DNA of 64,000 bases, taken from Bog-756 sp963777665. GTDB lineage: Bacteria; Actinomycetota; Acidimicrobiia; Acidimicrobiales; RAAP-2. Made by a program: the position numbers and the translations under genes. The stretch is taken from the NCBI GenBank assembly GCA_963777665.1, contig CAVZRJ010000001.1, forward strand, positions 868,001-932,000, read 5' to 3'. The notes below the pieces were generated by a model that made no database searches, had not been told where the DNA came from, and was given only the letters and a program-made list of their open reading frames with translations. Below are positions 47,861 to 56,686 of the stretch, in pieces (the first letter of the stretch is position 1; each line of letters begins with the position of its first letter).

Positions 47861-49372
47861 ATGACCGCAATCCAGAACGGCCGCTCACAGGGCCCGCTTC
47901 CGACGGAGCTGACCGAAGCGCCGGGACTGTCCGGAGCTGCGTTGGTCCTGGTGCTCGTGGCGTCCTTCATGGTCGTCCTCGACTTCAGCATCGTGAACGT
48001 CGCATTGCCCACGATCCGGCACGCATTGGGATTCGGTGGTGATTCGGTTCAATGGGTGGTCACTGCGTACGCCATCACGTTTGGGGGACTCCTCATCCTC
48101 GGGGGCCGGTTCGCTGACATCTTCGGTCGGCGACGTCTGTTCGTCCTCGGCCTGTTGCTGTTTTCCGGTGCATCCCTCCTTGCCGGTCTGGCCGGTGATG
48201 CCACTATTCTCGTGGCTGCCCGTTCCCTCCAGGGCGTCGGCGCTGCGCTCGTCGCTCCGACCTCCTTGTCTCTGATCACGGCTCGAATCGGAGAGGGTCC
48301 CCGGCGCACCCGCGCCCTCGGTCTCTACGGGGCGACCGCGTCCGTCGGGTTTGTGGCAGGCCAGGTCCTGGGCGGTGTGCTGGTGCAGTACACGAGCTGG
48401 CGGTCGATCTTCCTCGTGAACGTGCCCGTGGGCGTGGTCGCCGCACTGGCCACCTCGCGCCTGATCACCCGCGACCGTATGAGGGTCCACAACTCGAAGC
48501 TCGACGTCATGGGTGGGGCGCTCGTGACCACGGCGGTGGCAGCCCTCGTCTTCGCCGTCTCCGAAGGCACCGTGCTCGGATGGGAGCATCCCCTGGTCAT
48601 CGTGGCCATGCTCGTGACGGCGATCGGACTGACGGCCTTCGTTGTGGTCGAGCACGTCCACCCCCACCCCCTGGTGGACCTCGCTCTCCTCCGTCGGCCC
48701 GGACTCCGGACGGCGAGCATCCTGACCCTCTTTCTCGGGGCGTGGACCGCAGGTGAACTGGTGGTGTTGTCGCTCTACCTCCAGCAGACCCTGCACGACT
48801 CCCCGCTCGCCACCGGGCTGGTGATCGCCCCCCAGGGCATCGTGGGCTTCGTCACCGGTATGTTCGGATCGCGTTTGGTCCGGCGACTCGGCATGCGTAC
48901 CCTGTTGATCACGGCCACTGCGTCCACCGGCATCGGGTTCTTGATCCTTGCCAACCTTCCCGCGGGTGGGCACTACAGCCCGCTGTTCGGTGCGGTCCTC
49001 CTCGTGGGGTTCGGCACCGTCGGCACCGTCTTCGGTACAACGGTGATGGCAGCAAGTGGCATGGCCGACGCTGACCAGGGTCTCGTCGGAGGCGTGGTGA
49101 ACACCACCCGCCAGGTGGGTGCCGCGATCGGGGTCGCCATCCTCGTGGCGATCGCCGAAGGTGCCCACGCTCGCCAGGGCATCTCGACCGTCAGCGGAGA
49201 TCACATCGCCATGATGGTGGCAGCAGGCGTCGGATTCGCCGGCATGCTCGTCGCCTGGCTCGGTCCCCGAGACATCGGCTGCACCCGGGTGTCCGCGTCG
49301 ATCACGACCATCGAGCTCCCGGATCCTTCCGACACAACCCAGCGAAGCACACAGACGAGGAGGACAGCATGA
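47861..49372 (+). CDS. MFS drug exporter, DHA2/EmrB-QacA type
   Basis: 503 aa, about 14 helices. LVLVASFMVVLDFSIVNVAL, GGRFADIFGRRRLFVLGLLL (motif A), GVGAALVAPTSLSLITARIG, ATASVGFVAGQVLGGVLVQ. ATG 47861 follows GAGGTGAGG. Its stop overlaps the aldo/keto reductase ATG (ATGA), so the two are cotranscribed under the divergent TetR. Confidence 0.93.
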   Translation: MTAIQNGRSQGPLPTELTEAPGLSGAALVLVLVASFMVVLDFSIVNVALPTIRHALGFGGDSVQWVVTAYAITFGGLLILGGRFADIFGRRRLFVLGLLLFSGASLLAGLAGDATILVAARSLQGVGAALVAPTSLSLITARIGEGPRRTRALGLYGATASVGFVAGQVLGGVLVQYTSWRSIFLVNVPVGVVAALATSRLITRDRMRVHNSKLDVMGGALVTTAVAALVFAVSEGTVLGWEHPLVIVAMLVTAIGLTAFVVVEHVHPHPLVDLALLRRPGLRTASILTLFLGAWTAGELVVLSLYLQQTLHDSPLATGLVIAPQGIVGFVTGMFGSRLVRRLGMRTLLITATASTGIGFLILANLPAGGHYSPLFGAVLLVGFGTVGTVFGTTVMAASGMADADQGLVGGVVNTTRQVGAAIGVAILVAIAEGAHARQGISTVSGDHIAMMVAAGVGFAGMLVAWLGPRDIGCTRVSASITTIELPDPSDTTQRSTQTRRTA

Positions 49373-50337
49373 GAACGATCAGATTGGGCCGGACCGACCT
49401 GCTTGTATCACGGGTCGCCTTTGGTACCTGGCAGCTCGGGGGTGACTGGGGAGCCACCGACTCCGAAGAGGCCGTTGCCGCGATCCGCCGAGCCGCGGAT
49501 CGGGGTGTGAACTTCTTCGATACCGCACAGGCCTACGGCTTCGGCGCCTCCGAACGCCTCCTGGCCGAAGCGCTCCGTGGCCGGAACCGCGACGAGGTGG
49601 TCATTGCCACGAAGGGAGGTCTCCGACCCTACGGCCCGGTCGTGGCCCGCGACGCCAGCGCGACGTGGATTCGGACCGGCCTCGAGGAGAGCTTGAAAGC
49701 CCTCGGCACCGACTACGTCGATCTCTTTCAGGTCCACTGGCCCGATCCCAAGACACCGTTCGAAGAGACCGCCGAAGCACTGGCCACGATGATCGCCGAC
49801 GGGAAGATCCTCCACGTCGGCGTGTCCAACTTCGACGTCGCGCAAATCGAGGAATTCAGTGGCACGCTGCCCGTCGAAACCCTGCAGCCCCCCTACCACC
49901 TCTTCCGACGGGACATCGAAGCCGACGTGTTGCCCTATACGGCAGCACACGACATCGGCGTCCTGGTCTATGGGCCCTTGGCCCACGGGCTACTGGGCGG
50001 ACACCTCACAACCGACACCCGGTTCGCGCCGGACGATTGGCGATCGAAGCATCCCATGTTCCGCGGTGACTCCTACGAGCGGAACCTCCGGGCGGTCGCC
50101 CAGTTGCGGAGGCTGGCAACCGAGGATCTGGGAATCACATTGGCCCAGCTGGCCGTGGCGTGGACGTTGGCCAACCCGGCGGTCCACGCCGCAATCGTGG
50201 GCACCCGGAACCCGAACCATGTCGACGAGGCTGTGGCCGCCGCCGATATCGACCTCGACGACGAGGTGATGCAGCGGATCGACCAGATCATGGTCGACAG
50301 CACACCCGTGGCCGGCCCGTCTCCCGAAGCCATGTGA
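49369..50337 (+). CDS. Aldo/keto reductase
   Basis: 322 aa. MRTIRLGRTDLLVSRVAFGT, GVNFFDTAQAYGFGASERLL (catalytic D, Y), VIATKGG (K), DLFQVHWPDPKTPFEETAEA (H), LHVGVSNFD, and the NADPH segment in AIVGTRNPNHVDEAVAAADI. The catalytic tetrad is complete. Coupled to the exporter upstream by ATGA; it may reduce a toxic aldehyde or ketone exported or sensed by the same system (inference). Confidence 0.93.
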   Translation: MRTIRLGRTDLLVSRVAFGTWQLGGDWGATDSEEAVAAIRRAADRGVNFFDTAQAYGFGASERLLAEALRGRNRDEVVIATKGGLRPYGPVVARDASATWIRTGLEESLKALGTDYVDLFQVHWPDPKTPFEETAEALATMIADGKILHVGVSNFDVAQIEEFSGTLPVETLQPPYHLFRRDIEADVLPYTAAHDIGVLVYGPLAHGLLGGHLTTDTRFAPDDWRSKHPMFRGDSYERNLRAVAQLRRLATEDLGITLAQLAVAWTLANPAVHAAIVGTRNPNHVDEAVAAADIDLDDEVMQRIDQIMVDSTPVAGPSPEAM

Positions 50338-50416
50338 GAGGAAGCCATCGAGCAGGAGATGGCCACGTTCATCTGTAGAGGACGCACCCGAGTGCCTTCA
50401 TGAAAGGAGCAGCACA

Positions 50417-51349
50417 ATGACCGATTCGACACGCAGGACCGATCGGATGCCAACGGTGGCAGTCATCGGGACGGGCACCATGGGGTCGGCGATGGCCCAA
50501 CGCCTCGTCGGTGCGGGGATGCACGTGGGCGTATGGGCTCGGCATCGTTCGTCGACGACGGAGCTCGCTGACCGAGGCGCCACCGCCTTCGAGTCGGCTG
50601 CTGATGCCGCCCGGGAGTCGGATGTCGTGATCACGATGCTGCCGACTGCGGACGCCACAGAGGACGTCATGTTCAACGGCCAAGGGCTTTCGGCCATGCG
50701 CCGGGGGTCCGTCTGGGTGCAGATGGCGACCATCGGGGTCGAGCGGACGGAGAGGCTCGCCGAGCGGATCAGAACCGACCGACCGGATGTTGTCTTCGTC
50801 GACGCGCCGGTCTCAGGCAGCAGAGCACCGGCCGAGTCGGGCCAGCTCCTGATCCTGGCATCGGGTCCGGACGAGGCGGCTGCATCGCTCGAACCCGTCT
50901 TCGGGGTGCTGGGACGGTCCACACTCTGGCTCGGCGCGGCGGGAACGGGCAGCAGGATGAAGCTCGTCCTCAACACGTGGTTGGCCTTTCAGACCGAAGG
51001 CGCTGCCGAGGCAGCAGCGTTGGCAGCGCACCTGGGCGTGCCCACCTCCGCGCTGTTCGCAGCCCTGCGCGACAACCCATTGGCGTCGCCGTACGCACTG
51101 AGCAAGTTGACCAAGATGGTCGACAACGACTTTCACGCCGACTTCGCGCTGGACTGGGCTCTGAAGGACCTCGACCTGGTGACCTCCGATGCCGGTCCGG
51201 GGGTTGCGCCCATCGCTGCCGCTATTGCTGACCGTTGGAGGGTACTGGTCCGGTCCGGGTCAAGTGGACTCGATGTCAGCGCTGCCCGGAACGGCCTCGG
51301 GCAAGATGACTCCGCCCCTCCGAACACCCGCCCATCGGGCCCTCACTAA
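50417..51349 (+). CDS. NAD(P)-dependent beta-hydroxyacid dehydrogenase (HIBADH family)
   Basis: 310 aa. Rossmann motif VAVIGTGTMGSAMAQRLVGA, DVVITMLPTADATEDVMF, substrate loop VDAPVSGSRAPAESGQLLIL, catalytic Lys in GSRMKLVLNTWLAFQTEGAA, and DFALDWALKDLDLVTSDAG. All core motifs are present. AAAGGAGCAGC precedes the ATG. Eighty bases after the aldo/keto reductase; likely the same transcript. Substrate could be a 3-hydroxyacid or an imine (imine-reductase relatives look similar). Confidence 0.9.
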   Translation: MTDSTRRTDRMPTVAVIGTGTMGSAMAQRLVGAGMHVGVWARHRSSTTELADRGATAFESAADAARESDVVITMLPTADATEDVMFNGQGLSAMRRGSVWVQMATIGVERTERLAERIRTDRPDVVFVDAPVSGSRAPAESGQLLILASGPDEAAASLEPVFGVLGRSTLWLGAAGTGSRMKLVLNTWLAFQTEGAAEAAALAAHLGVPTSALFAALRDNPLASPYALSKLTKMVDNDFHADFALDWALKDLDLVTSDAGPGVAPIAAAIADRWRVLVRSGSSGLDVSAARNGLGQDDSAPPNTRPSGPH

Positions 51350-51446
51350 TCCGGCACTTCGGAGATCAGCGTTGTCACCCAAGAGCACGGTGGCGGCGTC
51401 GGTTCTAACATCGTGGCGCGAGGGCGGAGGTGGAGGTGGAGGCGTC

Positions 51447-51767
51447 ATGGCGAAGTATCTGCTCGAAGTGAACTACACCCTCGACGGTATCAAGGGCCTC
51501 AAATCCAAAGGTGGGTCAGCCCGCGTGGCAGCGGCGAGGGAGTTGATCGAGGGTCTCGGCGGAAAGATGGACTCCTTCTACTTTGCCTTCGGTAACACGG
51601 ATGTCTATGCCATTGCCGACTTCCCCGACCATGTTTCTGCCGCCGCTGCAGCGCTTACCGTGTGTGCTGGGGGTGGTGCAACTGCACGGACCGTGGTGCT
51701 CCTCACAGCTGACGAGGTTGACGCAGCAGCCGCCAAGAGGACGACCTACCGACCACCGGGGAGCTAA
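51447..51767 (+). CDS. GYD-domain protein
   Basis: 106 aa: KYLLEVNYTLDGIKGLKSKG, GGKMDSFYFAFGNTDVYAIA, DFPDHVSAAAAAL. The F-G-x-x-D-x-Y segment is the GYD signature (PF08734), a dimeric ferredoxin-like fold. ATG follows a run of GGAGG copies. Function of the family is unknown. Confidence 0.85.
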   Translation: MAKYLLEVNYTLDGIKGLKSKGGSARVAAARELIEGLGGKMDSFYFAFGNTDVYAIADFPDHVSAAAAALTVCAGGGATARTVVLLTADEVDAAAAKRTTYRPPGS

Positions 51768-52205
51768 CGCGTGGGGTGCTGAGAAGCTCTGCCAGGAGGG
51801 TCGCCTTCCAGATCTTCACTGAGCCGGCGGGAGTATCCCGGAGAGCCACGGAGACCAAGTCGCGATTCAACAAGGCGGCGGCAACTCACCGTGGACCAAC
51901 CGGGGCCAGCCCCCGGGATCACCTCGTCCAGCGGCTCGACGTCGACTGACTGGCCGGCGCCACCCGCCCGGACACGCCGGATCCCCACGGCGGCCAGTGC
52001 GCCGAGCACCGAGGCGCCGGCTGACACGGCCAGGGCTGCCCGGTATCCGCTCGTGACCGTCGCCGGGGTGGCGAGGCTTCCGTGCGCGTTGAACACAGCG
52101 GTGACCACGGCGACGCCGAAGACAGCACCGAACTGCTGCATCGTATTGAGCGTGCCCGCCGTCGATCCGCGCCGACCCGCGGGTATCGCACCCAGCCCCC
52201 CTGCG
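51764..52205 (-). pseudogene. C-terminal remnant of an MFS transporter
   Basis: Between about 51950 and 52190 the translation reads AGRRGSTAGTLNTMQQFGAV, FGVAVVTAVFNAHGS, GYRAALAVSAGASVLGALAA, the last helices of a DHA2 exporter. Everything upstream is absent: the sequence changes at about 52205 into the promoter of the opposite-strand hydrolase. A truncation junction. Confidence 0.7.
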
Positions 52206-52216
52206 CGGATGTGACG

Positions 52217-53113
52217 ATGGGGGTCATGGACTCCGAACGGACGATCTTCGAGGGCTTCGAGGGCGTACGCCTGGTAGCCGACGTACGCGGGGACCCTGAC
52301 TCCCCCCCGGTGCTCTTCCTCCACGGAGGTGGCCAGACCAGGCACGCCTGGGGCGGGACCGCCGCGACGGTGGCGGCGCAGGGATGGAAGACCGTGGCAA
52401 TCGACCTGCGCGGCCATGGCGACAGCGACTGGGCCCCGAACGGTGACTACTCCTTCACCGCGTTCTGCGCGGACTGCGTCGCCGTGGCCGACCAGCTGGG
52501 CCGGCCACCCGTCCTGGTGGGCGCCTCGCTCGGCGGGATGGCTGCCATGCTGGCCGAGGGAACCAGTGACCGGACCGTCTCCTGCGGCCTGGTGCTGGTG
52601 GACATCACCCCCAAGACGAACGAGGAGGGCATTCAGCGGATCAACAAGTTCATGCAGTCGGGCATCGAGGGATTCGACTCGCTCGAGGAGGCGGCGGCGG
52701 CGATCGCCGCCTACACCCCCCAGCGGACCAGACCGGTGAACCCGGCAGGACTGATGAAGGTACTGCGCCTGCGTGACGGTCGCTGGTACTGGCACTGGGA
52801 CCCCCTCGTGATCAGCCACAACCGGACCGAGGTGGTACCGAACCGCTTCGCCGGGCTGCTGGACGCGGCCCTGAGCAACATCGACGTGCCGACGATGCTC
52901 GTCTGGGGGCTGCTCAGCGACGTCGTGACCCAGGAGGGGGTCGACGAGCTGCTCGCCCGGATACCGGACGCGACGGTCGTCGCGGTCGGTGGTGCGTCCC
53001 ACATGATCGCCGGTGACCGCAACGACGCCTTCACCGATGCGGTGGTCGGATTCCTGACCGACCGCATCCGCCCGACCCTCGGTGATCCGGGTGAACCACC
53101 TCCGAGGCCGTGA
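52217..53113 (+). CDS. Alpha/beta hydrolase
   Basis: 298 aa. LFLHGGGQTRHAWGGTAATV (oxyanion loop), VAIDLRGHGDSDWAPNGDYS, nucleophile in LVGASLGGMAAMLAEG, acid in LVWGLLSDVVTQEGVDELLA, catalytic His in GGASHMIAGD. Complete triad. Starts ATG 52217 or 52226. The promoter abuts a truncated MFS gene, so the gene may have arrived with the 52-64 kb block. Substrate unknown. Confidence 0.88.
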   Translation: MGVMDSERTIFEGFEGVRLVADVRGDPDSPPVLFLHGGGQTRHAWGGTAATVAAQGWKTVAIDLRGHGDSDWAPNGDYSFTAFCADCVAVADQLGRPPVLVGASLGGMAAMLAEGTSDRTVSCGLVLVDITPKTNEEGIQRINKFMQSGIEGFDSLEEAAAAIAAYTPQRTRPVNPAGLMKVLRLRDGRWYWHWDPLVISHNRTEVVPNRFAGLLDAALSNIDVPTMLVWGLLSDVVTQEGVDELLARIPDATVVAVGGASHMIAGDRNDAFTDAVVGFLTDRIRPTLGDPGEPPPRP

Positions 53114-53202
53114 CGCCCGATCGCCCGGAGGGTCCGGACCGGGCGGAGTCTTGCTCCCGGAGCGGGGTCGTGCACGATGGTCACCACCCAGGAGGGGACC
53201 TG

Positions 53203-53946
53203 ATGCCGACTCACCTCGCATTTGTCTGCGCGATGCCGATGGAGCTGACCCCGCTCAAGCGGAAGCTCTCCCTCCGGCGATCCCGTGCGGGCACCCTCGA
53301 CGTCCATCTCGGTACTCTCGGCGACCAGCCGGTGGTGGCCATCGTCACCGGCATGGGCACCGCACTCGCCACCCAGGGCCTGGAGCGACTCTTGGAGGCG
53401 GTCGAGGTGGGACGGGTCGTGGTGGTCGGGATCACCGGCGCGATCGACGACGACACTCCGTTCGGGACCCTGGTCCTGCCCGAGCGGGTCGTCAACAGTG
53501 CGACGGGAGCCGAGTACCGCCCCGAACGGCTTGGCACCGGCGAACCACGCGGGACGATGTGGACCACCGACGAGCTCACGACAGACCAGGAGCTCCTCGC
53601 CACGTTGCGAGCCGACGGGGTGTTGTCGCTCGACATGGAGACGGCCGCGATCGCCGAGGTGTGCGAGCGTCGGGGCATCCCCTGGTCGGTCTTCCGGGTC
53701 ATCAGCGACCGCGCCACCGACGGGAGCATCGACGAGGAGGTGTTCCGGCTCAGCAACCAGGACGGGACTCCGAACCCCGCATCGATCGCCGCCTATGTGA
53801 TCAAGCATCCGAATCGGATCCCGGCTCTCGCCCGGTTGGCCAAGTCTGCGCAGATGGCGACCACGCGCGCTGCGTCGGCGGCGATCGAAGCGGCGACCAG
53901 CCCACCCGGGGCGGCGGGCCCGCAGCCGTCACCCGAAGGCGCCTGA
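53203..53946 (+). CDS. Nucleoside phosphorylase-superfamily protein (MTA/SAH nucleosidase-like)
   Basis: 247 aa. MPTHLAFVCAMPMELTPLKR, VVAIVTGMGTALATQGLERL, VVVVGITGAIDDDTPFGTLV and the key LSLDMETAAIAEVCERRGIP (M-E for ribose) with VFRVISDRATDGS. Motifs fit PNP_UDP_1 nucleosidases. GGAGGGG stands before ATG 53203. Ala-rich tail. Exact nucleoside unknown. Confidence 0.85.
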   Translation: MPTHLAFVCAMPMELTPLKRKLSLRRSRAGTLDVHLGTLGDQPVVAIVTGMGTALATQGLERLLEAVEVGRVVVVGITGAIDDDTPFGTLVLPERVVNSATGAEYRPERLGTGEPRGTMWTTDELTTDQELLATLRADGVLSLDMETAAIAEVCERRGIPWSVFRVISDRATDGSIDEEVFRLSNQDGTPNPASIAAYVIKHPNRIPALARLAKSAQMATTRAASAAIEAATSPPGAAGPQPSPEGA

Positions 53947-54013
53947 CCACCGGCCTCGGCGCGTTCCCGCGGGACTGCCGTCGCGAGCTGACCGGGGAAG
54001 CAGGCTGACCGCC

Positions 54014-55297
54014 GTGCCCCGGTCGGACCCGCCGTCCGACGCGGCCCCCGCCCTGCACCTGTATCGCTGGGTCGACCCGGTGGTCATCGGGGTGGTGATC
54101 GCGGCCTTCGCCGCGGGGTTCGGCCAGTTCGGTGTGGTCGCTGCACTCGGCAGCGTGGCCAAGGAGTTCGGCCGGTCGTCCCAGGGGACGACGATCGCCG
54201 ACCAGGCCGGACTCTCGGGAACCGCGCTCGGCATCGGGCTTGCCGCCATCCGCTTGGCCTCTCTTGGCGCGCTCCCCCTCACCGGCATGGCCGATCGGCT
54301 CGGTCGTCGAACGATGCTCCTGGTCACGGTCAGCATCGGGCTCGCGCTCACCGCAGTGGCGGCCGCCAGTCCGAGCTATTGGTGGTTCGTCGTGATCTTC
54401 GCGTTGGGGCGGCCGTTCCTGAGCGCGACCAACTCCCTCACAACGGTGCTCGCCGCGGAGCAGACCGGGTCGGCCGATCGGGCCAAAGCGGTCGCATTCG
54501 TCGTGGCCGGCTACGGGATCGGGGCCGGGCTCACTGCGATCCTCCACAGCCTCGCCAAGGGCACGCTCGGGTTCCGGGGGATCTTCGCCTTGACTCTGAT
54601 CCCGCTGGCCCTGGTGCCGGTCGTCGCCCGACGGGTCACCGAACCGGATCGCTTCGCCGTGGCCGCCGCCGCAACGGAGCACCCGCTCCCCGTGATCGGG
54701 GCGGTCGGCCGGCGGTTCCGCGGACGCCTGTCGGTCCTCGTCGTGTTGGCGTTCGCGATCTCGGTGATCACCGGCCCGGCCAATACCTTCGTCTACCTCT
54801 ACGCCCAGAACGTCCTCCACCAATCCGGCGTCGTGACCGCCCTCATGGTGGTGGGTGCCGGCGCAACGGGATTGCTCGGGCTGCTCATCGGCCGCTGGTC
54901 GGCGGACCACATCGGCCGGCGTCCCACCGGTGCCGTCGGCATGGTCGGCATCGCGGTGTTCGGAGCGGTCGCCTACAGCGGGTCCCAGGCGGCCCTGGTG
55001 ATCGGCTACTGCCTGGGCGTGCTCGCCGGGTCGGTCCTCGCGCCGGGCATCGGGTCGCTGCTCACCGAGCTGTTCCCGACGTCGGTCCGTGCGTCGGTGG
55101 CCGGGTGGTGGCTCGTCGCCGGCGTCATCGGGGCCGCGGCCGGGCTCGTCGTCTTCGGGGCGGTCGCCGACATCGGAAATCGCTTCGGCCTGGCCGCGCT
55201 TGCCACGTTCCTGCCGGCGAGCCTCGCGGCGGGCCTGTTCTGGTGCCTCCCCGAGACGCGGGGATCCGAACCCGAGGAGCTCTGGCCGGAATCGTGA
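54014..55297 (+). CDS. MFS transporter, 12-helix
   Basis: 427 aa. VVIGVVIAAFAAGFGQFGVV, motif A GMADRLGRRTMLLVTVSIGL, second-half motif A GRWSADHIGRRPTGAVGMVG. It lies in the sugar/aromatic-acid or drug antiporter group; substrate unknown. GTG 54014. It follows the nucleosidase closely, so an uptake role for a related compound is possible but unproven. Confidence 0.88.
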   Translation: MPRSDPPSDAAPALHLYRWVDPVVIGVVIAAFAAGFGQFGVVAALGSVAKEFGRSSQGTTIADQAGLSGTALGIGLAAIRLASLGALPLTGMADRLGRRTMLLVTVSIGLALTAVAAASPSYWWFVVIFALGRPFLSATNSLTTVLAAEQTGSADRAKAVAFVVAGYGIGAGLTAILHSLAKGTLGFRGIFALTLIPLALVPVVARRVTEPDRFAVAAAATEHPLPVIGAVGRRFRGRLSVLVVLAFAISVITGPANTFVYLYAQNVLHQSGVVTALMVVGAGATGLLGLLIGRWSADHIGRRPTGAVGMVGIAVFGAVAYSGSQAALVIGYCLGVLAGSVLAPGIGSLLTELFPTSVRASVAGWWLVAGVIGAAAGLVVFGAVADIGNRFGLAALATFLPASLAAGLFWCLPETRGSEPEELWPES

Positions 55298-55396
55298 GCC
55301 GCCCCGCGCTCGCTGTCTGCGACGTTGTCGCCGCGGGGGTGCACACGTTCGCCCGATGACACCCGGGTCCAGTGGGGTCGGCGGGCCGGCGCGCTG

Positions 55397-56572
55397 TCAG
55401 GAGGTGGGGCCGACGACGGTCACCGGGGTCCCGATGGGAGTGAGCGGCCAGACCTGGCCCGCAACGGCGACGGGCATCTCGACACACCCGTTGCTCTGTG
55501 GCGACCCGTAGGTCGCCCGCACGAAGCCGTGCAACGCGTCCCCACCGTTGAAGTAGCTCGCCCAGGGAACGCTCGGGTCGTCGTAGGTGCTGCCGTCGGG
55601 ATTGGTGCCCTGCATGCGCGAGCTCACCACGTGCTCGAACACCGGGTAGGTCCCGTTCGCCGTGTCCGCACCAGGGGCCCCAGTGTTCACGGAGATCCCG
55701 GTCATCACCGGCGCACCGTTCTCGAAGAGGGTGAGCGTCTCGGGTAGCTGCTTGGACACGAGCACATCCGTGTACGGCCTCGCATTGACCTTCCCGGCCG
55801 CGGCGTCGGCGAGGAGGGCACTCCAGACCCGCGTGCCGACGAGCCCGTCCACCCCCAGCCCGTGCTGCTCCTCGAAGGTCATCACCGCGGCCTTGGTGAT
55901 CGCGTTCTCCGAACCCTCCGTCCACAGCGACGTGAACGCGGGCGGGAGGTCCGACCACCGCCAGGCGAAGCTGCCAGTCTGCGCGGAGACCGACTGGGCG
56001 GGAGGGCCGGGCGCTGCGGACGGCGCGAACGAGAGCGGGAGGTAGTTCAACTGCGCGAGCAGCTGCTGGAGCCGCTCCGTACTGGCCTGGACGACGGCGA
56101 ATCCGAGGGTCACCGGCCCGGCCAGCATGCCGCCGCTCGCCGCCACTGGGCCGGCCGCACCCGGCGGGATGACCAGTGACTCGGTCGCGGTCGGAAGGAA
56201 GGGAGCCGCAGGCAGGAACGAAAGGGTGCTGCGCCCGACCATCCGCCAGACCCCTGCAACCGGCGGACTGAACATCGGCATGCCGGTCGTCCCCTTGAGG
56301 GGGGCGGAGAAGGTCACGGTCACCACCTGGTCCGACGACACCCCGGAGGCTCCGTTGGCCGGCACCGTGGAGAGGACGGTGAGGGTCTTCTTCGCGGCGG
56401 GTATGGGGGTGGTGGCGGCGGCTCCGGAACCGGAGGGACCGCTCCTGACCCCGGTGTGCCTTCCGAACGCATAGGCACCTGCGGCCACGGCCACCAGCAC
56501 CACGACGGTGGCCAGGACCAGCCGAGCGGTCCGATGCCGCTTGGGCGGGGGAACGAGGATCCGGTACTCCAC
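55397..56572 (-). CDS. L,D-transpeptidase with Ig-like and peptidoglycan-binding parts
   Basis: 391 aa. TM/signal anchor LVLATVVVLVAVAAGAYAFG, Ig-like domain (VPANGASGVSSDQVVTVTFS), peptidoglycan-binding segment AVMTFEEQHGLGVDGLVGTR, and a C-terminal YkuD domain with the catalytic HGFVRATYGSPQSNGCVEM (H...S-x-G-C). Makes 3-3 peptidoglycan crosslinks outside the membrane. GTG 56572 follows CGGGAGTC; the frame extends to 56641 without good signals. Confidence 0.92.
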   Translation of the reverse strand: MEYRILVPPPKRHRTARLVLATVVVLVAVAAGAYAFGRHTGVRSGPSGSGAAATTPIPAAKKTLTVLSTVPANGASGVSSDQVVTVTFSAPLKGTTGMPMFSPPVAGVWRMVGRSTLSFLPAAPFLPTATESLVIPPGAAGPVAASGGMLAGPVTLGFAVVQASTERLQQLLAQLNYLPLSFAPSAAPGPPAQSVSAQTGSFAWRWSDLPPAFTSLWTEGSENAITKAAVMTFEEQHGLGVDGLVGTRVWSALLADAAAGKVNARPYTDVLVSKQLPETLTLFENGAPVMTGISVNTGAPGADTANGTYPVFEHVVSSRMQGTNPDGSTYDDPSVPWASYFNGGDALHGFVRATYGSPQSNGCVEMPVAVAGQVWPLTPIGTPVTVVGPTS

Positions 56573-56686
56573 GATGACTCCCGATGCTCGAGGGTTCGGT
56601 CGGGTCGGGGCGCCGACCGCAGCGCCCCGGGTCGTCTCCACCCTGCACGCTACCCAGGCGATCGCACGATGTCGGCGCGGCTCAGG

